64,000 bases of DNA from Myroides sp. WP-1 (lineage in GTDB: Bacteria > Bacteroidota > Bacteroidia > Flavobacteriales > Flavobacteriaceae): positions 1 to 64,000 of the forward strand of contig NZ_JACHTC010000008.1 of the NCBI RefSeq assembly GCF_014145635.1, read 5' to 3'. The notes under the pieces are model-generated. The model searched no databases and was not told where the DNA came from. It saw only the letters and a list, made by a program, of their open reading frames with translations. Below, in pieces: positions 36,465-45,192 of this stretch (its first letter is position 1; each line of letters opens with the position of its first letter). A program made the translations under genes and the position numbers.

Positions 36465-36503
36465 CTGTTCTCAAAAATCAATTATCTTGCCAGAAAAATC
36501 GCA
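36465..36503 (-). promoter_or_regulatory. Putative operator, copy C
   Basis: CTGTTCTCAAAAATCAATT, then ATCTTGCCAGAAAAATCGC, beginning 40 bp upstream of the second regulator. It matches copy B apart from a 1-base gap. Because the downstream genes are paralogues, this pair alone could be shared ancestry; copy A upstream of an unrelated gene makes regulation likelier. Confidence 0.45.
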
Positions 36504-37316
36504 ATTTTTATTTTTATTCAAAAAAACCTATTCTATTAGCGACCAATAATAACATAACAACCTGACATAGTGATACATAACAAAAAAACTTTCGTCTTCT
36601 TATTTAGCTTTTTATTAACAAAAAACTTTAAATTATCAAATAAAAAATCAGGCTTTAGTACTACTGAAAACCTCAAAAAAGGATATAATTGACTTGAAAA
36701 AAATCTCAAATTGTAGTATAAGGTTTGTTCAGAAACAGTCATTCAATGTCCATTAAAGAACTAGAATTCCTATTTTGAGGGTTTATTATACGCTCACTAA
36801 TACAAATTCAGAACAGCCACACTTTATGTTGTATAGGATACAATTAATTTCGTCTTCAAGTGCAATAAAGCAAATTTACACTTTACACAAAAGAAACGGA
36901 ATATAACTGATACTTTTACTATTAAGTCTTTTTTTAAGATAAAAAAATACAATAAATAAATATAATTTAACTTTAAATACTCAAATCAAACAATTTAAAA
37001 CTGTTCTAAGAACACTAGATTCACCACTTTTATACGTTTGATTTTCTCGTATTGAGTGTTTCTTCTATTTTATTGAATATAAATAGTTTAAATATGACGT
37101 TTTGTAGATAAATAACTGAATAAGGGTTTTTAAAGAAAATACAACCCCATTTGGGATAAAAAAAATTACTTTTGGATAAATTCCTCGTAAAAGGAGGCAG
37201 AAATAGTGCTAAAAAGACAATTACATTTATCTTTTTTACTCATTTTAGAGAATAAAGAAGCCTTTCAAAAAACGTTTTTTTAGCCCCTTTTTCCCTTCAA
37301 TTTTCGAATAAAAAAA
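36504..37316. other. Long AT-rich intergenic region, nothing convincing
   Basis: No supported gene. A 68-codon open frame at 36536-36742 (minus) has no recognisable domain or promoter and is probably chance. CAAATTTA at 36871 resembles a reverse -7 box but lacks a partner. Confidence 0.4.
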
Positions 37317-37343
37317 AACGTCAGGCTAAAATCACCTGACGTT
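37317..37343 (-). terminator. Terminator of SIMPL gene
   Basis: A 9-bp stem AACGTCAGG/CCTGACGTT with a 9-base loop, followed on the minus strand by TTTTTTT, 22 bp after the stop. Confidence 0.88.
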
Positions 37344-37364
37344 TGTAAAAATACATTTATTTTT

Positions 37365-38060
37365 TTATTCTAATTCAAAACTTATAGAAACCGATGTGTT
37401 AATTTCTATTTCACCTACTGCAAGTGTTTGGTCACCTGATTCATCCGCAGTTGAGCTCTTTAATGAATACATGGGTCTAAATACAGGAGGGGTTGATCCT
37501 CCTCCATCTGCAACTAAAATTACCTTACCTACTTTTTGTCCTAAAGCATTAGCATAATCTGTCGCTTTTTTCTTGGCTTCCTGTACAGCTAAAGTTCTAG
37601 CTTCAGTTTGATAAGTTGCTATTTGAGAAGATTTATACTCCACTCCATCAATTCGATTTACTCCCTTACTCATAACCCCTGCGATTAAAGTCTCATACTT
37701 CGATAAATCTTCTAAAGTCAAGGTAATGGTCTGACTCGCTTGATAATAATCTTTTTTATCCGTATAGTCTTTGTAAGAATAAAAACTAACTCGTTGCGTT
37801 TGAATATTTTTTTCAGGAACTTTCGCTTCTTTCAAATATTTCAAAACACTAGCAACAATGGCGTCGTTTGTATTTTTCACCTCTTCTGCAGTCTTTCCTT
37901 TGTTTTCAATTCCCAATCGAACAACAACTTGATCTGGCACAGCTTTTACTTTTCCAACTCCTTGTACTTGAATTTGAGGAACACTCGTTCCTGCTGTTTG
38001 TGCTTGAGCAGCAACACCCAAAGCTAAACACATACTCGCTACTATAAAACTCTTTTTCAT
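37365..38060 (-). CDS. SIMPL (DUF541) domain periplasmic protein
   Basis: A 231-aa protein with a signal peptide (1-21, M-K-K-S-F-I-V-A-S to A-Q-A-Q) and a DUF541/SIMPL domain over the rest: IQVQGVGKVKAVPDQVVVRL, NIQTQRVSFYSYKDYTDKKD, YQASQTITLTLEDLSKYE and AVQEAKKKATDYANALGQKV. These are the family's conserved blocks. SIMPL proteins (for example E. coli YggE) are periplasmic or outer-membrane-associated, and YggE is linked to oxidative stress. The exact activity is unknown. Single gene with its own terminator. Unrelated to the surface locus on its left as far as can be seen. Confidence 0.9.
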   Translation of the reverse strand: MKKSFIVASMCLALGVAAQAQTAGTSVPQIQVQGVGKVKAVPDQVVVRLGIENKGKTAEEVKNTNDAIVASVLKYLKEAKVPEKNIQTQRVSFYSYKDYTDKKDYYQASQTITLTLEDLSKYETLIAGVMSKGVNRIDGVEYKSSQIATYQTEARTLAVQEAKKKATDYANALGQKVGKVILVADGGGSTPPVFRPMYSLKSSTADESGDQTLAVGEIEINTSVSISFELE

Positions 38061-38151
38061 TTTATTAATTTTCTAAATCATTTCAAACAAATATAACGAT
38101 CTCGTTCACAAAAAAAAGATTCCATTCTTTTTTATAATAAACCTTTAACAA

Positions 38152-38799
38152 CTATATTTTGTTTGTTTTAGCTAAAATCAGAAGCAAAACAATGGGAATC
38201 AGCAATAAAACGATTAAAAAAGCTTGCTGTTGAAACAGTGCAGGATAGCGCACTAAAGTGAGTACTAAACCTCCTATTGCCCCTCCAAAATGAGCCGCAT
38301 GACCAATATTATCTGCGTTCTTTTTCATTCCATACAAGCTATATAGCAAATAACCTAAAGCGAAAATATATCCTTTTATTCCAATGGGAATAAAGAACAA
38401 GTAGAGCTCTAAATCAGGATACAACAAGATGGAAGCATAAACAATACCTGTTACTCCTCCAGATGCACCTACGGCGTAATACTGTCTTCGTTTACTGTAT
38501 AATTGATAGGTCAAAACATTGCCAATAACGATGCTTAATAGGTAAATCAATACGAAATAAAAACTTCCACTAAGCATAACGACTATACTCGAAAACATAT
38601 AGAGCGTAAACATATTAAACGCAAAATGCATCCAATCAACATGTAAAAATCCTGATGTAAAAAGGCGATACCACGCTCCTTGACGAATCTGATCCAAATC
38701 AAAATTGTACTTGGCGAAGAAAGAATAGTCTTGTAAACCTTTATAGGTCACAATTCCTGTTCCAATTAAAATAACTAAAATAATAGGGGCTATATCCAT
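38152..38799 (-). CDS. Rhomboid-family intramembrane serine protease
   Basis: A 215-aa integral membrane protein with about six hydrophobic segments. The catalytic Ser is in G-A-S-G (Ser113, GASGGVTGIVYASILLYPD) and the His in NIGHAAHFGGAIGGL (His170). The N-terminal segment contains FLHVDWMHFAFNMFTLYMFS, typical of loop 1/TM2 of rhomboids (H-x-x-x-N). Rhomboids cleave membrane-anchored substrates inside the bilayer; the substrate here is unknown. It is divergent from the acyltransferase gene downstream on the plus strand. Confidence 0.92.
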   Translation of the reverse strand: MDIAPIILVILIGTGIVTYKGLQDYSFFAKYNFDLDQIRQGAWYRLFTSGFLHVDWMHFAFNMFTLYMFSSIVVMLSGSFYFVLIYLLSIVIGNVLTYQLYSKRRQYYAVGASGGVTGIVYASILLYPDLELYLFFIPIGIKGYIFALGYLLYSLYGMKKNADNIGHAAHFGGAIGGLVLTLVRYPALFQQQAFLIVLLLIPIVLLLILAKTNKI

Positions 38800-38871
38800 A
38801 CTGAACGTTTTTACATGCTATCGACTGTAATTTATGTATCGATTAGCGGGTTAAAAATAGTCTAAATCCCT

Positions 38872-38879
38872 TATCTTTG
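38872..38879 (+). promoter_or_regulatory. Putative -7 box (TATCTTTG) for acyltransferase gene
   Basis: TATCTTTG matches TAnnTTTG exactly, 21 bp upstream of the ATG at 38901. The -33 position shows GTT rather than TTG. Confidence 0.5.
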
Positions 38880-38900
38880 CTAGTAAATTAATCCTAAATA

Positions 38901-39809
38901 ATGAAGTTACTAATTTACTATATCGCCTATCCTATCTTATGGCTTATTTCTAAATTACCCTTTCCAGTCTTTTACTTTGTATCGGATTGTTTTTTCGTAC
39001 TTCTATATTATATCGTGAGATATCGCCGTAAAGCGGTTACTGAAAATATCCGATTAACGATGCCTCATTTGTCAAATCAAGAAGTAAAAGAAACTGTCAA
39101 GCAATTCTACAAACACCTATGTGACATTTTCTTAGAAATGATCAAAACCATTACCATTTCTGAAGAAGAATTAAAAAAGCGCTTTCAATTTACCAATCTA
39201 GATACCATCCTAAACGTAGAAAAGCAAGGAAAAAGCGTCATGCTTTTTTGCGCCCACTACGCCAATTGGGAGTGGTTGATTATTTTAGATAAATTCATCA
39301 GTTTTCAGGGCTATGCGGTATATAAAAAAATAGCCAATCCTCATTTCAACGATTTATTTTTGAAAATAAGAACGCGATTTAATACGCGCTTGATCGAAAT
39401 GAAAGAGACGATTCGCGTAATTCGTCAAAATGAGGTCAATAAAAACCATGGAATTTATGCCTTTATTAGCGATCAATCACCCATGATTGGCGATGCTAAT
39501 TACTGGCAAAACTTTATGGGCATCGAAGTACCCGTTTTTACGGGTGGGGAAGCTTTGTGCAAGAAATTTACTATGGAACCCATGTATCTCAAAGTGGAGT
39601 ACATCAAACGCGGACACTATCAAGCTACTTTTGTGCCGCTTCTTCAAGCAGATGAACAAGTGAAAGAAGTACCTAATTATGAATTGACGAATCGCTTTTT
39701 ACAAGAGGTAGAAAAACAAATCAATGAAGCTCCTGCGTACTATTTTTGGACGCATAAACGATGGAAACACCGCGGAAAAAAACCTGCGAATATTAAATCT
39801 TTCCACTAG
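38901..39809 (+). CDS. Lysophospholipid acyltransferase family (LpxL/HtrB-like)
   Basis: A 302-aa protein with an N-terminal hydrophobic anchor (about 1-40) and the acyltransferase motif H-x4-W/E in CAHYANWEWLIIL (about 115-125), then IYAFISDQSPMIGDANYW and F-T-G-G-E-A-L-C. This is the Bacteroidota form of the lipid A acyltransferase family, which transfers acyl chains to lipid A precursors at the inner membrane. The length fits the family. It could instead acylate other lipids, such as ornithine or glycine lipids. Followed by the aminopeptidase gene after about 100 bp. Confidence 0.88.
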   Translation: MKLLIYYIAYPILWLISKLPFPVFYFVSDCFFVLLYYIVRYRRKAVTENIRLTMPHLSNQEVKETVKQFYKHLCDIFLEMIKTITISEEELKKRFQFTNLDTILNVEKQGKSVMLFCAHYANWEWLIILDKFISFQGYAVYKKIANPHFNDLFLKIRTRFNTRLIEMKETIRVIRQNEVNKNHGIYAFISDQSPMIGDANYWQNFMGIEVPVFTGGEALCKKFTMEPMYLKVEYIKRGHYQATFVPLLQADEQVKEVPNYELTNRFLQEVEKQINEAPAYYFWTHKRWKHRGKKPANIKSFH

Positions 39810-39907
39810 AAACACCGCTTACTGTATTTATTTTAACTTCAAAAACCCGTTAATTATCTCTGGTTTAAAAATTGCATTTCGTACCTTTAACTGAAATTAC
39901 ACCTATT

Positions 39908-41683
39908 ATGACACATATAGAAAAACTTAGCGCTATCCGCTCTTTAATGAAAGAACAAAAGATAGATGCTTATATTATTCCTTCTTCGGATCCTCATATT
40001 AGTGAATATCTTCCTGAATACTATAAGTGTATTGCGTGGACATCTGGTTTTACTGGATCTGCAGGAACACTAGTTATTACTCAAAATTTTGCAGGTTTAT
40101 GGACAGATTCTCGCTACTTCGTTCAGGCAAATGATCAATTAGCACAGAGTGGTTTCGAATTGGTAAAATTGAAAGTTCAACATATGCCAGAATATGTTGA
40201 TTGGATTGCAACCCAATTTGAAACGGGTGTTGTTGCTTTTGATGGGAATTTGGCCTCTTTAGCAGTTGCTAATGCTATTCAATCTACGTTATCTCCTATT
40301 GGATTTACAATCAACGGACATGTAGACCTATTGTCTCCGATTTGGAACAATAGACCTACGCTTCCTACAGCACCTGCTTATACGCTTCCTGTATCAATTA
40401 CAGGACAAAATACAGCCGATAAATTAGCGAAAGTACGCGCCATGCTCAAACAAAAAAGAGCAACGTGCCATCTTGTATCTTCCCTAGACGATATTGCGTG
40501 GTTATTGAATATAAGAGGAACGGATGTACCTTGTAACCCCGTAACTCTAAGCTTCGTTTACTTGGATGCTGAAAAAGCTACCTTATTTATCGATGCCACT
40601 AAATTAGACGACAAAACCAAACAAGAACTTCAAAGTTTTGGGGTTTCAATTGCCGACTACACTAGTGTACCTCAAGCAATTGCAGCTATTCCTGCGGGAA
40701 GTACAATTTTATTGGATCCAAAACGCACGTGTTTTGCAACCTATGACAGTGTACCTGCAACGGTAACGATCAAGGAAGACATGAATCCTTCAACTTTGCT
40801 AAAAGCAATTAAAAACGAAGTTGAAATTGCCCATGAAAGACAAGCTATGATCAATGATGGTGTTGCAATGACAAAATTCTTTAAGTGGATTGAAGAAAAT
40901 GTAGCTTCTGGCACTTTAACTGAATTGAATATTGCAGATCACTTACTCGATTTACGCGCTGCTCAACCTGGTTTTAAAGATATTAGCTTCAACACAATTG
41001 CAGGATATAAAGATCACGGGGCTTTACCTCACTATTCTGCAGATGAGAAAAGTAGTTATGACCTAAAAACAGAAGGTTTACTCTTGGTTGATTCAGGAGG
41101 GCAATACGAAACAGGAACAACAGATATTACACGTGTCGTTGCTTTAGGTACGCCTACACAAGAGGAAAAAGACGATTATACAATCGTATTAAGAGGCACA
41201 ATTGAAGGTTCAATGGCAATCTATACGAAAGGTACACGTGGCTACCAAATTGATGCCATTACAAGAAGACCTATTTGGGCTACCTTAAGAAATTACGGAC
41301 ATGGTACTGGACATGGTGTTGGATTTTTCCTAAATGTTCACGAAGGTCCTCATGTCTTCAACCCAACTCCGACGGATATTGCCATAGAAAAAGGAATGAT
41401 TACCTCTATCGAACCAGGTTTATACCGCGAAGGAAAACACGGAATTCGAATTGAAAACTTAGTACTTGCAAAAGAGCTAGATTCAAACCAATTTGGTGAT
41501 TTCATGGATTTCGAGACCTTGACGATTTGCTATATTGCTACTGACTTAGTAGACAAAAAATGGCTAGAACAAACCCATATCGATTGGTTAAACCAATACA
41601 ATGAATGGGTATACAACAGCCTAAAAGCATTGTTATCTACAGAAGAAGCTTCTTGGTTAAGAGAGAAAACAAAAGCTATTTAA
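39908..41683 (+). CDS. Xaa-Pro aminopeptidase (M24B)
   Basis: A 591-aa protein from ATG 39908, whose start M-T-H-I-E-K-L-S-A-I-R fits the family; an in-frame ATG at 39872 adds 12 unconserved residues. Two creatinase-type N-terminal domains (IPSSDPHISEYLPEYYKC, W-T-S-G-F-T-G-S-A-G) are followed by the pita-bread catalytic domain. Metal ligands are visible: LLVDSGGQYETGTTDITR (two Asp), GHGTGHGVGFFLNVHEGP (His), then S-I-E-P-G-L-Y and GIRIENL (Glu residues). It removes N-terminal residues preceding proline, in the cytoplasm. It ends just before a bidirectional terminator. Confidence 0.95.
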   Translation: MTHIEKLSAIRSLMKEQKIDAYIIPSSDPHISEYLPEYYKCIAWTSGFTGSAGTLVITQNFAGLWTDSRYFVQANDQLAQSGFELVKLKVQHMPEYVDWIATQFETGVVAFDGNLASLAVANAIQSTLSPIGFTINGHVDLLSPIWNNRPTLPTAPAYTLPVSITGQNTADKLAKVRAMLKQKRATCHLVSSLDDIAWLLNIRGTDVPCNPVTLSFVYLDAEKATLFIDATKLDDKTKQELQSFGVSIADYTSVPQAIAAIPAGSTILLDPKRTCFATYDSVPATVTIKEDMNPSTLLKAIKNEVEIAHERQAMINDGVAMTKFFKWIEENVASGTLTELNIADHLLDLRAAQPGFKDISFNTIAGYKDHGALPHYSADEKSSYDLKTEGLLLVDSGGQYETGTTDITRVVALGTPTQEEKDDYTIVLRGTIEGSMAIYTKGTRGYQIDAITRRPIWATLRNYGHGTGHGVGFFLNVHEGPHVFNPTPTDIAIEKGMITSIEPGLYREGKHGIRIENLVLAKELDSNQFGDFMDFETLTICYIATDLVDKKWLEQTHIDWLNQYNEWVYNSLKALLSTEEASWLREKTKAI

Positions 41684-41686
41684 TAT

Positions 41687-41718
41687 AAAAAAAACCGTCT
41701 ACATAGACGGTTTTTTTT
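41687..41718. terminator. Bidirectional terminator between convergent genes
   Basis: AAAAAAAACCGTCTA / TAGACGGTTTTTTTT with a 2-base loop, flanked by A and T runs. It serves the aminopeptidase gene (plus) and ung (minus). Confidence 0.93.
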
Positions 41719-41728
41719 ATACACTATA

Positions 41729-42400
41729 TTATACTTGCCAATCAATGGGTTCTTGACCAACGCTAACTAAGTATTCATTAATCTTTGAAAAAGGCTTACT
41801 CCCGTAAAAACCTCGATAAACAGATAAGGGAGAAGGATGAGCTGTTTCTATAACGAAATGTTTTGCTCTATCAATCATTTTTCCTTTCTTTTGTGCATAA
41901 CTCCCCCACAAAACAAACACCACATGCTCTCGCTGTGTTGCCACGCATTCAATCACTTGATCTGTAAAGACTTCCCATCCTTTTTTTTGATGAGATCCCG
42001 CTTTTGATGCTTCAACTGTTAAGGTAGCATTGAGTAATAGAACGCCTTGTTCTGCCCAAGGGGATAAATCGCCGTTATGAATGTTGCGAATCCCTAAATC
42101 GTCTTCTAATTCCTTAAATATATTCTTTAAACTCGGAGGAAATTTCACTCCTTTATGTACAGAAAAAGCTAGTCCATTAGCCTGAAACTCACCATGATAA
42201 GGATCTTGTCCTAAGATCACTACCTTAACCGCTGAAAAGTCAACTACCTCTAAAGCTTTAAACACCTGTTCTTCAGGTGGATAAATTGTTTTTGTTTGGC
42301 GCTCTTGGGCAACAAATTTCTGTAATTCGCTAAAATAAGGTTTTTCAAACTCTCCTTGTAAAACCTTATTCCAACTTGTATGTTGTAATCTAAAACTCAT
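41729..42400 (-). CDS. ung: Uracil-DNA glycosylase
   Basis: A 223-aa family 1 enzyme that removes uracil from DNA as the first step of base excision repair. The water-activating motif GQDPYH occurs in VVILGQDPYHGEFQANGLAF, and the DNA-intercalation loop is HPSPLSVYRGFYGSKPF. G-V-L-L-L-N-A-T-L-T-V and V-F-V-L-W-G-S-Y-A-Q are also conserved. Normal family length. The start overlaps the stop of the upstream hypothetical gene by one base, so the two are probably translationally coupled. Confidence 0.97.
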   Translation of the reverse strand: MSFRLQHTSWNKVLQGEFEKPYFSELQKFVAQERQTKTIYPPEEQVFKALEVVDFSAVKVVILGQDPYHGEFQANGLAFSVHKGVKFPPSLKNIFKELEDDLGIRNIHNGDLSPWAEQGVLLLNATLTVEASKAGSHQKKGWEVFTDQVIECVATQREHVVFVLWGSYAQKKGKMIDRAKHFVIETAHPSPLSVYRGFYGSKPFSKINEYLVSVGQEPIDWQV

Positions 42401-43140
42401 TATTCTATATAAACCGTTCTTCTATAAGATACAACTTGTGTTGCATCTCTCGCTTCTATTAATATTTGATTGTATTCGTTTAATCCTTTCTTTGGATTTA
42501 CAATTTTCTGACGAACTACCCAGAAAAATTCCTTTTTATCAGGATCGAACTCAAAAGAGACAAAATCAACAGGCTCAAATTTTGTTTCTGTTGCTTTGGC
42601 AATTTGCAAAATCTTGCAGACATCCAATGAATAATCTAAGGCTAACTTCTCCTGTGTTTCGGGTAAAAGCAATGGTGAAATGATTTGTTGATAATCATTT
42701 AATGCAATCCCTAAACAATAACTCACTCCTTTAGCAGGTTCAAAGTCATAGTAAAAGAAGTATTTCGTCAAACATTTTCCCATATCAACAACAGGATATC
42801 TCGACTCAAATTTACGGATACTATCGTAAGCACTAATGCTAACTCCTTTAAACTTTAATTTGCTAACCATCTCCGCTCCCACTTTAGTAACCAGTAAATC
42901 TTCAAGGTTTTTCTTAATTTCAGCAAAACCCGTCGGCACTAAATCGATCGGTCTGTTACTATAGTGATAACCTGTTGAAGATTTTTCAGCATCAACAAAG
43001 TAATTGTAATAAGGACATGGATCTATAAACAAATCACTTTGATAACTCCCCCCTATTTTTACCTTACTTTCATCTAAACATTGCGCATTTATTTTCACAA
43101 TACTTAAAAAAAGTAAAAAGACCGACAGATATAATTTCAT
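42400..43140 (-). CDS. Secreted protein of unknown function
   Basis: A 246-aa protein with a signal peptide (about 1-19, ending I-N-A-Q). The mature part has no family I recognise; it contains F-I-D-P-C-P-Y-Y-N-Y-F-V-D, GISAYDSIRKFESRYPVVD-like strands and four or so cysteines. It overlaps ung by one base, but a functional link with DNA repair is unlikely given its export signal. Codon usage and composition look like those of its neighbours. Confidence 0.75.
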   Translation of the reverse strand: MKLYLSVFLLFLSIVKINAQCLDESKVKIGGSYQSDLFIDPCPYYNYFVDAEKSSTGYHYSNRPIDLVPTGFAEIKKNLEDLLVTKVGAEMVSKLKFKGVSISAYDSIRKFESRYPVVDMGKCLTKYFFYYDFEPAKGVSYCLGIALNDYQQIISPLLLPETQEKLALDYSLDVCKILQIAKATETKFEPVDFVSFEFDPDKKEFFWVVRQKIVNPKKGLNEYNQILIEARDATQVVSYRRTVYIE

Positions 43141-43314
43141 GTTTTTAATATTTTATTAAGAAATCAAAAATATAAAACTTTTTAAATATTATTTACTTTA
43201 TGCGATTTATTTTATTTTAATGGGAATTGGTCGTTGGTCGTCGTTGGTTGTTGGTTGTGAGTAATCTTACAGATAACAACAAGCTGTCAACCGTCAACTA
43301 TTAACTGTTAACAA

Positions 43315-43346
43315 AAAAACCACATGCTTCTCAACATGTGGTTTTT
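43315..43346. terminator. Terminator after the TPR-like membrane protein gene
   Basis: AAAAACCACATG / CATGTGGTTTTT with an 8-base loop, 18 bp beyond the stop at 43364 (minus). The A run on the other side would let it work in both directions. Confidence 0.9.
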
Positions 43347-43363
43347 CTTTTATCTTCAGACGC

Positions 43364-43879
43364 TTACAAGCGTTTCATTTGTTCTTTCATCATTTTGATC
43401 TGATCTTTCAACATGCCTTGTTTATCCAATTTCTGCGCTTCTCCTAATAACTTCGTCGCTTCTAACTTTCTGCGCTTTGTCATCGATATACCCGCTAATT
43501 GCAGTTTGGCCATCGCTAAATCTTGATCCATGTTCAAACCTAATTCAATTGCTTTCTTCATGTATTTTTCCGAAGCATTTAAATTCGTTTGAGAAGTCAT
43601 AATTCCCATTAGATAATTATAATATCCATTTTGCTTTCTAACTAAAGCTGTTTCAGGATTTTTAATTTTCTTCAACCATTTCTCTGCTCCTTCAAAATCT
43701 TGTTTTCTCAACTTTAAAAAAGACAATAGGATGAACTCATTTTTAAAATACAACAGTATTACAAGCCCCATTAAGAACAATAAGAAAATTCCATTTCCAA
43801 TATTTGATTCCGAAAATTGCCAAACAGCCATTGCCAATAATAGTGCTGCGATACCTAATTTAATATACCTATGAAACAT
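43364..43879 (-). CDS. Small membrane protein with TPR-like tail
   Basis: A 171-aa protein with two N-terminal transmembrane helices (about 7-22 and 28-48: G-I-A-A-L-L-L-A-M-A-V, FLLFLMGLVILLYF), then TPR-like helical pairs (GAEKWLKKIKNPETALVRKQ, SEKYMKKAIELGLNMDQDLA, LEATKLLGEAQKLDKQG). TPR helices usually bind partner proteins. The partner is unknown. The helices are predicted to lie in the cytoplasm if both termini are inside. Confidence 0.75.
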   Translation of the reverse strand: MFHRYIKLGIAALLLAMAVWQFSESNIGNGIFLLFLMGLVILLYFKNEFILLSFLKLRKQDFEGAEKWLKKIKNPETALVRKQNGYYNYLMGIMTSQTNLNASEKYMKKAIELGLNMDQDLAMAKLQLAGISMTKRRKLEATKLLGEAQKLDKQGMLKDQIKMMKEQMKRL

Positions 43880-43972
43880 ATGCTATAATTAACTTCATTA
43901 AGAATGCAAAATTAAAAAAATAAGCGTAGTATAAAAATTATTCCTCAAAAACCTATTTTGCTTTTCTGTTTT

Positions 43973-44147
43973 TTTGCTCTTTGCTCTTTGTTCTTTGCTC
44001 TTTGTTCTTTGCTCTTTGCTCTTTGCTCTTTGTTCTTTGCTCTTTGTTCTTTGCTCTTTGCTCTTTGCTCTTTGTTCTTTGTTCTTTGCTCTTTGTTCTT
44101 TGCTCTTTGTTCTTTGCTCTTTGTTCTTTGCTCTTTGTTCTTTGCTC
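43973..44147. repeat. Heptanucleotide array (TTTGYTC)25
   Basis: About 25 tandem copies of TTTGCTC or TTTGTTC, the C/T position alternating irregularly. All frames are open on both strands with a 7-residue period (K-E-Q-R-A-K-S on the minus strand), which explains several long but meaningless open frames. It lies in the spacer between two minus-strand genes. Confidence 0.95.
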
Positions 44148-44169
44148 TTTGTGAAGTCGTAAATTCTCT

Positions 44170-44342
44170 GCAAAGTACAAACCTCACAAAGCACAAACCT
44201 CACAAAGCACAAACCTCACAAAGCACAAACCTCACAAAGTACAAACCTCACAAAGCACAAACCTCACAAAGTACAAACCTCACAAAGTACAAACCTCACA
44301 AAGTACAAACCTCACAAAGTACAAACCTCACAAAGTACAAAC
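44170..44342. repeat. 16-bp tandem repeat (CACAAAGYACAAACCT)11
   Basis: About 11 direct copies of a 16-base unit with one variable C/T position, adjacent to the heptamer array. Not CRISPR: there are no spacers. It ends a few bases before the HAD gene stop. Confidence 0.95.
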
Positions 44343-44354
44343 AACAACCTTCTC

Positions 44355-45026
44355 TTACTTCTCAAAATTCATGAGACGGCATAATTCGCGTGTATCTACA
44401 TCCAAAAAAGATTCTACTACGAAATCTGCCGTACTGTAATCTTGTTGTTTTGAATGCTGACTCTTATATCCCAGTACTTTTATTCCTGCGGCATTGGCTG
44501 CTTTTATTCCGTTGGTACTATCTTCAATCACCAAACAATGCGCTTTGTGATTCATCTTCGCTAAAGAAGCGGCGTGATTAAAAATTGCAGGATTGGGTTT
44601 CGACTGCGGAAAATCCTCTCCACTGACAATATGAGTGAAATAGGGAAATAATTCAAAACGGTTAAACACACGGTTAATTGTACTTTTAGAAGCTGACGAT
44701 CCCAAGATTAACTCGATATCTTGTTGATGTAAATCGACAATCAACTTTCTTACTCCATCAATAAGTTCTAAATCTGGTTTTGTATCAAAAGATTCATTGA
44801 ATATAGCTCGTTTACGCAACACCAAATCTGCAACCTCCTGGTTAAGTTGAAAGTGATCTTTTACTTTTTGATAAGTATTTTTAGTTGAGAACCCCGTAAA
44901 AGAGGTATACATATCTTCTGAGACATCAATTCCCAATTCATCAAAATGTTGAAAATAAGCATAACGATGAACAGGTTCTGTATCTACAATCACCCCATCC
45001 ATATCAAAAATAACCGTACGTAACAT
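44355..45026 (-). CDS. HAD-family phosphatase (beta-phosphoglucomutase-like)
   Basis: A 223-aa protein from ATG 45026: a -7 box (TACCTTTG) at 45051-45044 rules out the in-frame start at 45077, and the HAD motif should begin near the N-terminus. Motif I is VIFDMDGVIVDTEP (two catalytic Asp), motif II is ILGSSASKS, and motif III/IV is HIVSGEDFPQSKPNPAIF then CLVIEDSTNGIKAANAAGIK. These are typical of subfamily IA phosphatases and phosphosugar mutases with a helical cap. The substrate cannot be fixed from sequence; a sugar phosphate is likely. Confidence 0.92.
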   Translation of the reverse strand: MLRTVIFDMDGVIVDTEPVHRYAYFQHFDELGIDVSEDMYTSFTGFSTKNTYQKVKDHFQLNQEVADLVLRKRAIFNESFDTKPDLELIDGVRKLIVDLHQQDIELILGSSASKSTINRVFNRFELFPYFTHIVSGEDFPQSKPNPAIFNHAASLAKMNHKAHCLVIEDSTNGIKAANAAGIKVLGYKSQHSKQQDYSTADFVVESFLDVDTRELCRLMNFEK

Positions 45027-45043
45027 ATCTTCTGTTTTTTGTG

Positions 45044-45051
45044 CAAAGGTA
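45044..45051 (-). promoter_or_regulatory. Putative -7 box (TACCTTTG) for HAD gene
   Basis: A full match to TAnnTTTG on the minus strand, 18 bp upstream of the ATG at 45026; it decides the start. No TTG stands at the usual -33 distance. Confidence 0.5.
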
Positions 45052-45192
45052 AGTTGTTTTTTATCATCTAATCGCACACAGTCTTGAATTGCAAAAACAT
45101 TAATTAAATAATACGTAAATTATCGATGTTGCTTCCGTGCTTTTTAGTATTTTTACGTTTACACCTTACCTAAAAATTAATACCTCACAACC

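Noticed and set aside
36536..36742. 68-codon minus-strand frame in the 36504-37316 spacer
   Set aside because: No domain, no promoter, AT-rich composition; most likely chance.
44170..44342. Possible CRISPR or iteron origin from the 16-mer repeats
   Set aside because: Units are directly abutting with no spacers, and no replication gene is nearby.
43898..44374. Long open frames on both strands over the heptamer and 16-mer arrays
   Set aside because: They are by-products of stop-free simple repeats; composition is a 7-residue period with no start signal or domain.
45027..45077. Longer HAD N-terminus from 45077
   Set aside because: It would include a -7 promoter box, and the HAD motif should start near residue 5.
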